Positions 43,668-53,763 of a stretch of DNA of 64,000 bases are shown here, piece by piece (position 1 is the stretch's first letter; each line of letters opens with the position of its first letter). The position numbers and the translations under genes are program-made. The stretch is from Cognatishimia sp. WU-CL00825 (GTDB taxonomy: Bacteria; Pseudomonadota; Alphaproteobacteria; Rhodobacterales; Rhodobacteraceae). The stretch covers positions 1,488,001-1,552,000 of the forward strand of contig NZ_BAABWX010000001.1 in NCBI RefSeq assembly GCF_040364665.1, read 5' to 3'. The notes under the pieces were generated by a model. That model worked only from the letters and a program-made list of their open reading frames with translations, ran no database searches and had not been told where the DNA came from.

Positions 43668-46109
43668 ATGACACAGCTGCCGATCCACCAAGCCCTTCCC
43701 GAATTGATTGCAGCGCTTAAATCGCGTGGTCGCGCGGTACTGCAAGCGCCGCCCGGTGCTGGGAAGACCACGGTTGTGCCGCTTGCAATGCGTGATGCCG
43801 GATTGGTTGCTGGCAAGATCTTGATGCTGGAACCGCGGAGGTTGGCGGCGCGTGCTGCTGCCGAACGCATGGCGCAGACCCTAGGGGAACAGGTGGGAGA
43901 TACCGTTGGTTACCGGGTGCGCGGCGATAACAAAGTGTCTGCGCGCACCCAAATAGAGGTCGTGACCGAGGGAATTCTGACCCGAATGATCCAAACTGAT
44001 CCCGAATTGCGGGGTATTGGGGCGGTGATTTTTGACGAATTCCACGAAAGATCGCTGAATGCGGATCTTGGCCTTGCGCTGTGCCTAGAGAGCGCGGGCG
44101 CGTTGCGCGAAGATCTGATGCTGCTTGTCATGTCAGCAACACTTGACGCAGAGCCTGTGGCCGCGCTGATGCAGGATGCACCGGTCATAACATCCATGGG
44201 GCGCAGCTATCCGGTAGAAACTATCTGGCTTGATAAGCCGTTGGGCAAAACCACCCGGATTGAAAACGCCACAGCGCAGCTGATCGAACAGGCTGTTAGC
44301 GAACATCCTGGCGGCGTGTTGGTTTTTTTGCCCGGTGAAGGCGAAATTCGGCGCACAGCCAAGCAGCTGAACCTGCCTGCTGATTGCAAAGTTCATATGC
44401 TGTTTGGCGCGATGGATTTCAAAGCCCAGCGTGCGGCCATTCAACCTGCAACCTCGGGCCGGAAAATCGTTCTGGCCACGTCGATTGCCGAAACTTCTTT
44501 GACCATTCAGGACGTGCGCATTGTGGTTGATGCCGGCCGCGCCCGTCGTGCCCGTTTTGATCCGGGCTCTGGCATGTCCCGGCTGGTGACAGAGCGCGTA
44601 AGCCGCGCCGAAGCCACCCAGCGTCAGGGCCGCGCAGGGCGGGTTGCAGAAGGCGTTTGCTATCGATTGTGGAGCAAAGGAGAGGAAGGCGCGCTTAGGG
44701 CCTTTCCACCTGCGGAAATCGAAGCCGCGGATCTAACAGGGCTGACTTTGGAGTTGGCCGCATGGGGGGCGCAGCCTGAGGAGCTTGGCTTTTTGACACC
44801 CCCGCCGCAGGGCACCATGACCGAGGCTAAAACCCTATTGCGTAATTTGGGGGCGTTGGACAACAAAAATCAGATCACACTGCACGGCCAGAAAATCGCC
44901 AAGACGCCCCTGCACCCCCGGCTCGCCCATATGCTGATCAAAGCTGGCAAGCAGGCCGCCCAGCTTGCCGCGCTTTTGGCATCTCGGGACCCGCTGTCGC
45001 GCCAAGCACCCTGCGATATTTCGCTGCGCATCGAAGCAATCAACGACCCGGCAGGGTTTCAGACGCGCCGCTCATTTGAGGCTAATCGAGGTGCCATTCA
45101 CAGCATTCGCGATGAGACCAAGCGACTTGCCCGCGGATTTGCCAGCCACAAGAACCCGATGTCTTTGGCGGAAATGGCCGCCCTGGCCTATCCGGATCGC
45201 ATCGGTCTGCACCGCAAGGGGGACGCGCCGCGGTTTGTGTTGTCTGGCGGCAAAGGGGCGCTGCTTGATAGTGCTGATAACTTGGCGGGGGCACGTTTGA
45301 TTGTAGCGACAGATCTGGACGGCAACCCACGCGAGGCCCGCATACGTCAGGCGATATTATTGACCGAAGCCGAGCTGCGCGACCTTTATGGGGCAAAGAT
45401 TGCATGGCACACGCAGTGTGAATGGTCAAAACGCGAGCGGCGGGTGGTCAGCCGACAACAGGAATGTTTTGGGGCCTTGGTTTTGCAAGACCGCATTTGG
45501 AAGGACGCACCGGAAGAACAAGTCGCGCGCGCGATGCTGGACGGCGTTGCTGAAATTGGTCTGGTGCCTTCAGCCGCTGCAAAGCGATTTTTGGCGCGTG
45601 TGGCTTTGGCACGCGATGCGGGGCATATGTTGCCTGATATGTCAGAGGTCGCACTTATCAGTTCGCTGGAAGACTGGCTTTTGCCGCATATTCTAGGCAT
45701 CAAATCCGAAGACCAATGGCGTAAATTTGATATTCTTGAAGCCTTGCGCGCAATGTTGGATTGGTCGCAATCCCAGATGCTCGACAAATTTGCTCCGGCG
45801 CATTTCGTGACACCGCTAAACCGCAAAATTCCGATTGATTACAGTGGAGAACACCCCGAAATTACTTTACGTTTGCAAGAAATGTTTGGGCAAACCACCC
45901 ATCCGATGGTTGGCAAAGCCCCCCTAAGGGTCACGCTGCTTTCGCCAGCTCAGCGGCCCGTGCAAACTACAATGGATATTCCGGGGTTTTGGAAGAATTC
46001 CTATGCGGATGTGCGCAAAGACATGCGTGGACGTTATCCCCGACATCCCTGGCCAGAAGACCCAACACAGGCCGACCCAACCTTAAGAGCCAAGCGGCGC
46101 GGTTCTTAA
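43668..46109 (+). CDS. hrpB: ATP-dependent helicase HrpB
   Basis: The 813-residue DEAH-type helicase has Walker A APPGAGKTT (~27), VIFDEFHERS (~125), MSATLD, the helicase C motifs ATSIAETSLTI and QRQGRAGR, and the HrpB-specific C-terminal region (FVTPLNRKIPIDYSGEHP onward). HrpB is a putative RNA helicase whose target is poorly known. Its start is set by length and domain position: the ATG at 43668 lacks a strong ribosome site. It converges with argF. Confidence 0.93.
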   Translation: MTQLPIHQALPELIAALKSRGRAVLQAPPGAGKTTVVPLAMRDAGLVAGKILMLEPRRLAARAAAERMAQTLGEQVGDTVGYRVRGDNKVSARTQIEVVTEGILTRMIQTDPELRGIGAVIFDEFHERSLNADLGLALCLESAGALREDLMLLVMSATLDAEPVAALMQDAPVITSMGRSYPVETIWLDKPLGKTTRIENATAQLIEQAVSEHPGGVLVFLPGEGEIRRTAKQLNLPADCKVHMLFGAMDFKAQRAAIQPATSGRKIVLATSIAETSLTIQDVRIVVDAGRARRARFDPGSGMSRLVTERVSRAEATQRQGRAGRVAEGVCYRLWSKGEEGALRAFPPAEIEAADLTGLTLELAAWGAQPEELGFLTPPPQGTMTEAKTLLRNLGALDNKNQITLHGQKIAKTPLHPRLAHMLIKAGKQAAQLAALLASRDPLSRQAPCDISLRIEAINDPAGFQTRRSFEANRGAIHSIRDETKRLARGFASHKNPMSLAEMAALAYPDRIGLHRKGDAPRFVLSGGKGALLDSADNLAGARLIVATDLDGNPREARIRQAILLTEAELRDLYGAKIAWHTQCEWSKRERRVVSRQQECFGALVLQDRIWKDAPEEQVARAMLDGVAEIGLVPSAAAKRFLARVALARDAGHMLPDMSEVALISSLEDWLLPHILGIKSEDQWRKFDILEALRAMLDWSQSQMLDKFAPAHFVTPLNRKIPIDYSGEHPEITLRLQEMFGQTTHPMVGKAPLRVTLLSPAQRPVQTTMDIPGFWKNSYADVRKDMRGRYPRHPWPEDPTQADPTLRAKRRGS

Positions 46110-46119
46110 GCGCGATGGC

Positions 46120-46143
46120 GCGGGCAAGCCAAAGCCTGCCCGC
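46120..46143. terminator. Hairpin between hrpB and argF
   Basis: GCGGGCA (46120-46126) and TGCCCGC (46137-46143) form a perfect 7-bp stem between two convergent genes. T runs are weak on both sides (CTCTCTTGTCTT on the plus strand), so it may be a modest terminator. Confidence 0.4.
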
Positions 46144-46153
46144 CTCTCTTGTC

Positions 46154-47059
46154 TTAGACGCCGAGACACCAGCGCATCACAGCCTTTTGTGCGTGCAACC
46201 GGTTTTCGGCTTCGTCAAAGATAACTGAATGCGGTCCATCCATCACCGAGGAAGTGGCCTCGTCATCGCGATGTGCAGGAAGGCAATGCATAAACAGCGA
46301 GTCTGGCTTTGCCTTGGACATCAACGCATCATTCACCTGATAGCCACGCAATTGATTGTGACGACGTTCACGCGCCGATTGCGGATCATGCATCGACACC
46401 CAGGTATCAGTGACCACTAGGTCCGCGCCGTCTACCGCCGCATCTGGGTTGCGTTCGATGGTATAAAGCCCATCAAGAGCCGGTTCCGGGTCCAGAGGTT
46501 TGGGGCCGGTAAAGACCAGATCGAACTCAAATTGTTTGGCCGCATGTGCCAAGCTGGCAAAGACGTTGTTGCCATCCCCAGACCAGACCACTTTCTTGCC
46601 TTTGATCGGGCCACGATGCTCTTCGAAGGTCAGTATATCGGCCATGATCTGACAAGGATGCGTGCGATCTGTCAGCCCGTTGATCACAGGCACAGTGGCG
46701 TATTCTGCCAGTTCCAGCAGGGTTTGTTCCTCAAATGTGCGGATCATGATCAAATCGACATATCGGCTCAGGACACGGGCGGTATCTGCAATGGTTTCCC
46801 CATGGCCAAGCTGCATTTCTTTGCCGGACAACACCATCGATTGACCACCCATTTGACGCACACCAACATCAAAAGAGACCCGCGTGCGGGTGGATGGCTT
46901 TTCAAAAATCAATGCCACCAAGTGGTCTTTGAGCGGCTGCTCTGCATCCAAAGCACCGCGCAGCTTGCCTGCGCGCGCCTCTTTCATAGAGCGTGCAGAG
47001 CCAATGATCTTGCGCAGCTCAGAGGCATCCGTTGTGTGAATATCGAGGAAATGGTTCAT
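46154..47059 (-). CDS. argF: Ornithine carbamoyltransferase ArgF
   Basis: ArgF makes citrulline from ornithine and carbamoyl phosphate in arginine synthesis. The 301-residue protein shows the carbamoyl phosphate site [14 protein letters not shown] (~53), the [14 protein letters not shown] loop (~130) and the ornithine site FMHCLPAHR (~260). It lies 4 bp after argD in the same operon, which gives two consecutive late steps on one transcript. Confidence 0.97.
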   Translation of the reverse strand: MNHFLDIHTTDASELRKIIGSARSMKEARAGKLRGALDAEQPLKDHLVALIFEKPSTRTRVSFDVGVRQMGGQSMVLSGKEMQLGHGETIADTARVLSRYVDLIMIRTFEEQTLLELAEYATVPVINGLTDRTHPCQIMADILTFEEHRGPIKGKKVVWSGDGNNVFASLAHAAKQFEFDLVFTGPKPLDPEPALDGLYTIERNPDAAVDGADLVVTDTWVSMHDPQSARERRHNQLRGYQVNDALMSKAKPDSLFMHCLPAHRDDEATSSVMDGPHSVIFDEAENRLHAQKAVMRWCLGV

Positions 47060-47063
47060 CTGA

Positions 47064-48248
47064 TTAGTCCTGCATCTTGGCGGCGACGGCTTGCGCAGCT
47101 GTATTGAGTCGATCTACCGCCGTAATCATGTCTTGGTCGGCAATGTTCAGTGGGGGCAAGAGGCGCACAACATTATCAGCAGCTGGCACCGTCACAACAA
47201 GCGCATCATAGCCAGCGTTCACGACATCCATGTTCACGGCTTTGCACTGCAATCCAAGCATCATGCCAGAGCCCCTAACCGCCTCAAAGACATCAGGGTT
47301 TGAGGCTACCAATCCTTCTAGCTTTTGCCGCAGAAATGCAGATTTTCGGTTCACCTCATCCAGAAATTCCGGGGTTGCCACTGTGTCCATGACCGCATTG
47401 CCAACCGCACAGGCCAAGGGATTGCCACCATATGTTGACCCATGCGTTCCGGCGACCATGCCGCTTGCGGCCTCTTCGGTTGCCAAAACAGCGCCCAGTG
47501 GAAAACCGCCACCAATGCCCTTGGCCACCATCATAATGTCAGGCGCGATCCCTGCCCATTCATAAGCAAAGAGCTTACCGGTCCGTCCGACGCCGCATTG
47601 CACCTCGTCTAAGATCAGCAAAGTATTGTTGGCGTCGCAAATTGCGCGAATTTCGCGCAGATCAGCGTCAGCCATGGGCCTGATGCCTCCCTCGCCCTGA
47701 ACGGGCTCCAGGATAATTGCCCCAGTTGTCTCGCTGATTTCAGCCTTCAACGCCTCAAGATCGCCCCATTCTACTTGGGAAAATCCGGGCAGTAAGGGAC
47801 CAAAACCTTTGGTCATTTTTTCACTGCCGGCCGCGGCAATCCCGGCTGAAGAACGGCCATGAAACGACCCAGAAAATCCAATGATATCCGTCTTTTCCGG
47901 CTGATCTTTATCATACCAATATTTCCGCGCCATCTTAATGGCCAATTCACAGCATTCTGTACCTGAATTGGTGAAAAAGACCGTGTCGGCAAAGCTGTTA
48001 TCCACAAGCTTGTCCGCTAAGGCTTGTTGCTGCGGAATCTCGTACAAATTTGAAACATGCCAAAGGGTGTTAGCCTGCTCTGTCAGAGCGCTGACCAAAA
48101 TGGGGTTGGCGTGGCCAAGCACATTTACAGCAATCCCGGCCCCAAGATCCAGAAAACGTCGGCCATCTGCCTCGATCATCCAGCTGCCTTCGCCTTTGAC
48201 GAAATTCAGAGGGGCCCTGTTATATGTGGGCAGAACAGAAGAAATCAT
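47064..48248 (-). CDS. argD: Acetylornithine aminotransferase ArgD
   Basis: This class III PLP aminotransferase makes N-acetylornithine in arginine synthesis and may also serve in lysine synthesis. The 394-residue protein has [17 protein letters not shown] (~95), [17 protein letters not shown] (~220) and the PLP-binding Lys in [15 protein letters not shown] (~250). AGGA precedes the ATG by seven bases. It is the first gene of the argD-argF operon. Confidence 0.95.
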   Translation of the reverse strand: MISSVLPTYNRAPLNFVKGEGSWMIEADGRRFLDLGAGIAVNVLGHANPILVSALTEQANTLWHVSNLYEIPQQQALADKLVDNSFADTVFFTNSGTECCELAIKMARKYWYDKDQPEKTDIIGFSGSFHGRSSAGIAAAGSEKMTKGFGPLLPGFSQVEWGDLEALKAEISETTGAIILEPVQGEGGIRPMADADLREIRAICDANNTLLILDEVQCGVGRTGKLFAYEWAGIAPDIMMVAKGIGGGFPLGAVLATEEAASGMVAGTHGSTYGGNPLACAVGNAVMDTVATPEFLDEVNRKSAFLRQKLEGLVASNPDVFEAVRGSGMMLGLQCKAVNMDVVNAGYDALVVTVPAADNVVRLLPPLNIADQDMITAVDRLNTAAQAVAAKMQD

Positions 48249-48746
48249 GGTCCGGTCCTTTTGGTTAAGCCATTGGCGTGCAACACGCGGGCTTTCAAGT
48301 CAACAATCTATAAAATGGATACGCACATTCTGCGCTGTTTTAACGCTTACAACTGTGTTGCAGGCAAAAGATTACAATTGGGCCGCCAAGGCCCGTGATG
48401 TTAGCGTCGGAGTCGTCGGACGCGAGTGTATGTCATCTGTGTAATCATTCGCTGTCTTTAGCGGCCTATCTTTGGCTTGAGAACCCCCAATTCGCTGAAA
48501 AGACGGGTTCTTTGCACCAATGTGCGCGCGCGCCAAAGGTTGATCCGATTGAAAAACATTGCCAAAAAGGCTGAAACCAAGGCCAAGCACAGCGGAATTT
48601 CGGGTTTTTTGCCGCTTTCAGGCGATCCGATCAAAGACAAATGATTCTGCGCCTTGTAACTGGCGGTGGGGTGTTTAAAATAGGTGCCTGACCAAGAAAT
48701 GCAGAGGCGGGCCAATTGGACCGCTTCTTTTGCTAAGGAAGTGCGA
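48249..48746. other. Intergenic region between argD and gcrA
   Basis: The ~500 bp between these divergent genes hold promoters for both, but no supported gene. A GANTC methylation site (GAGTC) is at 48410-48414, and the palindrome GGGCC-N5-GGCCC lies around 48380-48394. Minus-strand frames such as 48458-48715 have no ribosome site or recognisable domain. Confidence 0.6.
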
Positions 48747-49331
48747 ATGTCCTGGACCGATGAGCGCGTCGAGCTGCTAAAAAAAATGTGGGGCGAAGGC
48801 CAATCCGCGAGTCAAATTGCCAAAGAACTGGGCGGTGTTACACGCAACGCCGTGATCGGCAAAGTGCACCGTTTGGGCCTGTCTAACCGGGCGGGATCCG
48901 GAGGAGCCAAGGCGGATGCAAAACCGAAGGCAGAGCCAAAACCCAAGGCACCGCCCAAACCCAAGGCAGAAGCCAAACCCAAAACGCCGATGCCCGAGAT
49001 GAAGACCGAGCCAGCAGTCCCGCCGCGGGTTGCAGGGGCCCCGTCTACGCGCAAAGCCATTATTCCTGCCGGGCAACCGTTGCCGCCGCAACCTTCGGCG
49101 AATGAAATTAGTCCAGAAGCATTGGCAAAAGTGAATGAAATCGAAAAGAAAGCCAAAAAGCTTTCCTTGATGGAATTGACCGAACGCACTTGCAAATGGC
49201 CTGTTGGCGATCCAGCGACCGAACACTTTTGGTTCTGCGGCCTGCCGACACAATCGGGCAAGCCATATTGCGAAGCCCATGTGGGCGTGGCCTTTCAGCC
49301 CATGTCGTCGCGGCGCGACCGTCGGCGCTAA
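48747..49331 (+). CDS. gcrA: Cell cycle regulator GcrA
   Basis: GcrA is a DNA-binding co-activator of sigma-70 RNA polymerase at CcrM-methylated promoters in alphaproteobacteria. The 194-residue protein has the N-terminal DNA-binding domain SWTDERVELLKKMWGEGQSA and GGVTRNAVIGKVHRLGLSN, a long Pro/Lys/Ala linker (KADAKPKAEPKPKAPPKPK, residues ~50-75), and the C-terminal polymerase-binding part TERTCKWPVGDP and FWFCGLPTQSGKPYCEAH. AAGGA precedes the start. A terminator follows. Confidence 0.96.
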   Translation: MSWTDERVELLKKMWGEGQSASQIAKELGGVTRNAVIGKVHRLGLSNRAGSGGAKADAKPKAEPKPKAPPKPKAEAKPKTPMPEMKTEPAVPPRVAGAPSTRKAIIPAGQPLPPQPSANEISPEALAKVNEIEKKAKKLSLMELTERTCKWPVGDPATEHFWFCGLPTQSGKPYCEAHVGVAFQPMSSRRDRRR

Positions 49332-49353
49332 GCCGGGTCAATTGAAATTTTCC

Positions 49354-49385
49354 TAAGCCCGGTCATTTGATCGGGCTTATTTGTT
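49354..49385 (+). terminator. Intrinsic terminator after gcrA
   Basis: TAAGCCCG (49354-49361) and CGGGCTTA (49372-49379) form a perfect 8-bp stem, followed by TTTGTTTTT. It sits 22 bp after the gcrA stop and also serves the space before the convergent dehydrogenase gene. Confidence 0.85.
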
Positions 49386-49386
49386 T

Positions 49387-50157
49387 TTAAGTCTCAAACT
49401 GTGCACCGATTTCAGCGGCCTTCGCAAAGAACGCGGACCGCACGTCTGCAGCATATGGATTGGCGCTCTCAATTGCGTGTAAAACGCTGGGTGGATCATC
49501 TTGAACCATGGAAACCGCCTGCATTAACAAATCAAAGCTTGCTGTGGTCATTTCGGTCGGAAGCGGACCGATTTCGGACAGCACTTTGGCAATCAAATGG
49601 GTAAGCCCCTGGACGGTCGCTGCATCACGGTCGTGATGATTTGCGCTGCAAACATAGACCTTTAGCCCAAGTTGACGCCTTAAGAACACGCGCAAATTAC
49701 GCCACGCGCTTCCGCGCACTGGACAAAGCGACAGTTTAAGACCAGCCACGCCATTTGCCGCGCTTTGCGGGCCAAATAGGGGATGGGTGCCAATAATCTG
49801 AACGTGGTCTGGCAGGCATTCAATCATGTCTGACACTGGCGCGATTTTGACCGACCCAACGTCGACCACTACCGTCCCAGGCCGCAATAGTGGGGCCAGC
49901 TTTTCGCAACTGGCGCGGATCTCTGATACGGGCACCGCCAGCACCACAACATCACACAATGCCACCTGTTCAAAACCAACAATAGCAACCTCTGGCAACG
50001 TCATCATACGTGCGTTGGGGCGCAAGGAGTCATAGGCGCAAATGTCAAAATAGGGCGACAGATGTAGCGCTGCGAGCTGGCCAAATCCGCCATACCCCAC
50101 AAAACCAAGGTGAGGTTTGCCAGGTTTCAACGGCAATTCGTTCAACGTTTGGGGCAT
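49387..50157 (-). CDS. Prephenate/arogenate dehydrogenase family protein
   Basis: The 256-residue protein has a nucleotide-binding start (HLGFVGYGGFGQLAALHL), VAVPVSEI, VDVGSVKIAPVSDMIE and the substrate region IIGTHPLFGPQSA, then a helical C-terminal part (LTHLIAKVLSEIG). It would oxidise prephenate or arogenate in tyrosine synthesis. The form is short, as in some alphaproteobacterial and plant arogenate-type enzymes, with no chorismate mutase or ACT domain. GAGGC lies upstream of the start. Confidence 0.88.
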   Translation of the reverse strand: MPQTLNELPLKPGKPHLGFVGYGGFGQLAALHLSPYFDICAYDSLRPNARMMTLPEVAIVGFEQVALCDVVVLAVPVSEIRASCEKLAPLLRPGTVVVDVGSVKIAPVSDMIECLPDHVQIIGTHPLFGPQSAANGVAGLKLSLCPVRGSAWRNLRVFLRRQLGLKVYVCSANHHDRDAATVQGLTHLIAKVLSEIGPLPTEMTTASFDLLMQAVSMVQDDPPSVLHAIESANPYAADVRSAFFAKAAEIGAQFET

Positions 50158-50299
50158 TTCGGCCTCGATCTATTTCGGCCACGTTGCTGGAAATATTGGG
50201 AAAAACCCTGTAACCGCCAGCCACGCGACGGTTACAACACAAAAACCCGCCGTTATTTTGGCAGGTGATAATAGGCGGCAAAAAAGACATTTGCTGGTT

Positions 50300-50330
50300 T
50301 CATGACGCCATGGGTGTCACGGCGTCATGA
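50300..50330. other. 10-bp perfect inverted repeat before AsmA gene end
   Basis: TCATGACGCC (50300-50309) and GGCGTCATGA (50321-50330) are exact inverted copies with an 11-bp loop, between the 3' end of the AsmA-like gene and the dehydrogenase gene start. No T run follows on the minus strand, so it may be a rho-assisted end or a regulator site for the dehydrogenase gene. Confidence 0.5.
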
Positions 50331-50346
50331 TTATGTCAACGCAGAA

Positions 50347-52278
50347 CTAGCCGCCGCCCAACAGGTTTTTCAAAGCATTTCCAAGTTCTTCTTCCAGCTT
50401 CTTTTCTATTTTTTCTTCGACAGCTTTTTCGATGGATTGACCTTCTGTGGGGCTTACACCCAATTTGTCGGCCACAGCTTGTTTGGCTTTTTCTTCCAAA
50501 GCCTTTTTCTCTTCGGCAAGATTTTGATTGATCACCGCTTCTAGGTCAGGCCAAATCTTGGGGCTGGACCAGGGACCTTTGATACGCACTGGAACGGCCA
50601 CGCCTGTTTCCGTGTCGTTGCGCAATTGCGGGGTCAATGTGTAATCGATATCCTGGTTGCCCAAGCCGATAACACCGGCGCCTTTGGCAAGCACGCTGGG
50701 CAGTTCAAGGCGTAAATCATCATTGCTTAGAATGCCCGCTGAAATTGTCCAATTGGCAGACATACTGTCAAAAACGGTGGTACCGCCGCCGGGTGTGCCC
50801 CGAAACAGCTTGTCCAGATCAACACCAGAAATCGTACCCTGGCCAACGTTGAAGCTCCCATCCCCTTTCAAGGATTTCATGATGGCATCAACAGAGTCCC
50901 CTGCACCTAAAAATGCAATGTTTGCATTGGCTTGTCCGGCAAACCTATTGATATCAACAAGATCAGTCAGCAACTCTTTGAGCTGTAAATTTGCAAGATC
51001 CATTTTGCCACCAACCGATAATCCGTTGCGGTTGTTGACCACAAATTGCCCGGTAACCGCGCCCTCATAGCCGTTCAGTTCATGCAAGGTGGCAACCGCA
51101 CGCGCGCGATCAATATCGACGTTCAGGCGCGAGGCACCGAAGGTCAGAAAGCCCGTTTCAATAGAAGAGGCAGACAGCGCGATAGAACCGTCAAAAAGCG
51201 AAAGTGCGCTGGCATCAATACGGCTTGTTGACCAGCCTGAACTTGTCTCAGAAGTGCTGTCTTTGCTGGCTAAAAACGGGCTAAGGTCCAGATCGCCCGC
51301 CTGAATATTGGCGGTGACATTGGGTTTTCCCGCAAGGTCTATGTCAGCTTCGGCCAGCAGCGCGTTGCCAGCAAGGGTGAGATCCCCATTGCGTAGGCTA
51401 AACAACTGCGCTTTGGTCAGGGTCACGTCGCCTTTGAAATCAGCGCTGGGCAAATCAATTTGTCCCAATCCCAAGGCCGCCATCAAGGCTGCGGATTTGG
51501 GCAGTTTTGCCTCTAGCAAGCCTGCGATTTCGGGCGCGATCGAAGCTCGACCGTCAAAAACGACTTTATTGCCAACACTTTGAATTTGCGCTGTAATTTC
51601 GGTTATGTCACCAACTAAAAGGTCATTTAGATTGGCGATTGTCGCGGTCAGTTCTACCTGATCAGATACCGGCACCACAGACAGGGAAATCTCTGCTTTG
51701 TCCCCACCCCAGGCCAGATTGGCGTCAAGTTCTTTGAGCTCGTAGGCGCTGCCTGCGTGATCGACATAGCGCAGCTGTGCATTGCTGATTTTCAGGCGAT
51801 CCAGGGTGAAACCAGAGGCTGGTTCAGCGGCGTGGTCTTGGGGCTCTTTGGTTTCGGCATGGGCGGCGTCGCCGTGGGTTTCAGAGGCTGGCTCTGCAAA
51901 CAAATCCCAATTCACACGTCCATCTTTTGCCTTTTCTAACAATATGTTAGGAGATTTAAGTGTAATATCCTTGACCTGAATACCGCCCCCAAGCAACGCC
52001 AATAGATCTACGCCGATTGTCGCGCCCTGCGCTTGAAACATCGGGCCACCGTCAGACCATTGGGCATTGCTTAGCGTCACAGGCCCAGTGGAAACACCAA
52101 GATCCGGGAAGAAACTAAAATTCACTTCGCCCTCAAATCCAAGGCTGCGGCCGGTTTGCGCTTTGACTTGGTCAGCGGCAATTTTGGCAATCTTTTCATC
52201 GGGTAACAGCAAAAACAGCGCGATAATACCCACGACCAAAACCACAACGACCAGCATTAGAAATTTGAGTATGCGCAT
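50347..52278 (-). CDS. AsmA-family membrane-anchored protein
   Basis: The 643-residue protein has one N-terminal membrane helix (ILKFLMLVVVVLVVGIIALFL) and a long periplasmic part of the AsmA type: GFEGEVNFSFFPDLGVSTGPV near 50, PMFQAQGATIGVDLLALLGG near 80, and the C-terminal AsmA_2 part (VNNRNGLSVGGKMDLANLQL; GDGSFNVGQGTISGVDLDKL). The last ~55 residues are a charged helix rich in Glu and Lys. AsmA-like proteins bridge the envelope and affect lipid transport or outer-membrane assembly. Confidence 0.92.
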   Translation of the reverse strand: MRILKFLMLVVVVLVVGIIALFLLLPDEKIAKIAADQVKAQTGRSLGFEGEVNFSFFPDLGVSTGPVTLSNAQWSDGGPMFQAQGATIGVDLLALLGGGIQVKDITLKSPNILLEKAKDGRVNWDLFAEPASETHGDAAHAETKEPQDHAAEPASGFTLDRLKISNAQLRYVDHAGSAYELKELDANLAWGGDKAEISLSVVPVSDQVELTATIANLNDLLVGDITEITAQIQSVGNKVVFDGRASIAPEIAGLLEAKLPKSAALMAALGLGQIDLPSADFKGDVTLTKAQLFSLRNGDLTLAGNALLAEADIDLAGKPNVTANIQAGDLDLSPFLASKDSTSETSSGWSTSRIDASALSLFDGSIALSASSIETGFLTFGASRLNVDIDRARAVATLHELNGYEGAVTGQFVVNNRNGLSVGGKMDLANLQLKELLTDLVDINRFAGQANANIAFLGAGDSVDAIMKSLKGDGSFNVGQGTISGVDLDKLFRGTPGGGTTVFDSMSANWTISAGILSNDDLRLELPSVLAKGAGVIGLGNQDIDYTLTPQLRNDTETGVAVPVRIKGPWSSPKIWPDLEAVINQNLAEEKKALEEKAKQAVADKLGVSPTEGQSIEKAVEEKIEKKLEEELGNALKNLLGGG

Positions 52279-52645
52279 CTTTTTGACCCTTACCTAAACC
52301 TGACACCCAAGGGGTACGCATTGCAGCGCGGCGCTGCAAGCTTGGAAGTTCCATGGAGCCCCAATTGAGAGGGACAACGGTGTTGCCCTGACCAAACCCG
52401 CAGGCTAAATTCCTGATTATTTGTACAATTTGTACGTTTCAAGGCCTGAAACGTACGATTCGCACCCCAGTTTTCGCGCGGCCGGTATAAGCGTTCGAAA
52501 CTTCGCTTCAGAGCAAATTCACATCAACACATTGCGCACCGACGAAGTTGTGATTTTGGCGAGAGGCCAAGCGCAGATAGACTGTACGCACACCCCGTCA
52601 CTCAGCCCCGGCACACAGCCCTGTGACCCAATTCAGGAGATCCCT
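52279..52645. other. Intergenic region between AsmA-like gene and small secreted protein gene
   Basis: This ~370-bp stretch contains promoters for the two divergent genes. The reading frame of the right-hand gene stays open back to about 52421, but the deduced upstream residues do not look like protein and the ribosome site supports a later TTG. A strong palindrome lies at 52432-52456. Confidence 0.6.
52432..52456. promoter_or_regulatory. GTACGTTTCA inverted repeat, candidate operator
   Basis: GTACGTTTCA (52432-52441) and TGAAACGTAC (52447-52456) are perfect 10-bp inverted copies with a 5-bp spacer. A palindromic TTGTACAA sits immediately upstream and shares GTAC with it. The position in a divergent promoter region and the exact symmetry suggest a regulator binding site. 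Confidence 0.5.
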
Positions 52646-53179
52646 TTGAAAGCGCTTGGTCCTCTGGCCATATCCGTCTTGTGTATTTTGGCCCAGCCCG
52701 CTGCCGCGGAACCTTGTTTGACGCTTGGCGATTTGACCCCAGACATGGATGCGCGGCATCTGGCGGGGTCGGTGCGTGGCTGTGTACAAGAACAGCGATT
52801 TGAAGACGCCATCCAGGTGTTTTGGGCCTATTCAAATTTCGCCCTGTTTGATCAGCAGCGCGTGCGAGACGAAAGCGCCCATGTGGCGGTGCAGGAATTG
52901 CACGGCTGGATTTTTTCTGGCTATTCGTTTGAGACCATCAATCAGCTGAAATTGGTGATCACACGACTGCGCGACCCAGAGGGGGCGTTTTTGCATGAGA
53001 CTTGCCGCGCAGTTGCTTTGAACGGTCCGCCGACCTATCGGCCCAGCTATATGATCAAGCGCGGCATGATCCCGCGTAAATCAGATGACGATTGGCAGGT
53101 TGCCGGGTTTGACGCCCAAAAGGCCTGGGAAAACGCTTTGATCAATATCAATGGCTGCCCGGCCAGCACAGTTCGCTAG
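52646..53179 (+). CDS. Small exported protein, unknown function
   Basis: Translation most likely starts at TTG 52646, since AGGAG lies just upstream and a signal peptide follows (LGPLAISVLCILAQPAAAEP). The 177-residue product has four Cys in the mature part (EPCLTLGD, VRGCVQEQ, HETCRAVA, NGCPAS), consistent with two periplasmic disulfides. A Tyr/Trp-rich centre includes VFWAYSNFALFDQQRVRDES. I recognise no family. A longer version from 52421 is possible but less likely. Confidence 0.7.
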   Translation: MKALGPLAISVLCILAQPAAAEPCLTLGDLTPDMDARHLAGSVRGCVQEQRFEDAIQVFWAYSNFALFDQQRVRDESAHVAVQELHGWIFSGYSFETINQLKLVITRLRDPEGAFLHETCRAVALNGPPTYRPSYMIKRGMIPRKSDDDWQVAGFDAQKAWENALININGCPASTVR

Positions 53180-53244
53180 GGCGGCGGCAAGGTCGGGCGC
53201 AATTGGCAAAGGCCCAGCGCTATGTTGGGCGCGTGGGTATGTCG

Positions 53245-53763
53245 TCAGGCGGCGTTGGTTTTGGTCGTCAGACCGCTGACCCAGCCCAGCAAGTTGTTCT
53301 GTTGTGGCTCAAGGAACGTGGCCAGCCCCTGCGTGAAATCCAGAAACGCTTGCAGGTTCTGTTGATTGACGCCGACAATCACCGGCACGTCTTGCACCAA
53401 AGCCTCGGCGATCAAATCGCGAAAGCCCCGGCCCTCGGCTTCGTGTTTGCCAAATTTGTTCACAATCAACACATCTGCGCCCTTGGCCAATTCTGCCGCC
53501 GAAGCCGATACGGATTGTTCGAGTGCTGATGGGTTCAACCGACAGCCGCGCGCATGGGCCCCCAAGGATTGCGAAATGCGAATGGTTGGGCCGCCCGGCA
53601 GAATTTTCACATCCATGTCACAGCGATGGTCGCCTTGGGTCTTGGTGTTGATCTGCACGATCCCACAAGGCCGCCAACCGGCATCGGTCAGCTGCTGCGC
53701 CGTATCGGCCAACAGCATATCTGTCGCCCCGTGTTCTGTCGCCATCGTGTAGGCAATGTTCAT
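53245..53763 (-). CDS. DUF2478 family protein
   Basis: The 172-residue protein has the DUF2478 pattern: LADTAQQLTDAGWRPCGIVQ, then GCRLNPSALEQSV, then ADVLIVNKFGKHEAEGRGFRD, where NKFG(K)xEAxGxG is the family signature. Members resemble P-loop-derived nucleotide-binding proteins and often lie near molybdenum transport or molybdopterin genes. No such genes are adjacent here. Function is unknown. Confidence 0.85.
   Translation of the reverse strand: MNIAYTMATEHGATDMLLADTAQQLTDAGWRPCGIVQINTKTQGDHRCDMDVKILPGGPTIRISQSLGAHARGCRLNPSALEQSVSASAAELAKGADVLIVNKFGKHEAEGRGFRDLIAEALVQDVPVIVGVNQQNLQAFLDFTQGLATFLEPQQNNLLGWVSGLTTKTNAA

Noticed and set aside
48458..48715. 85-codon minus-strand frame between argD and gcrA
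   Set aside because: It overlaps the gcrA leader on the opposite strand, has no ribosome site and no recognisable domain. One hydrophobic stretch is not enough to call a gene.
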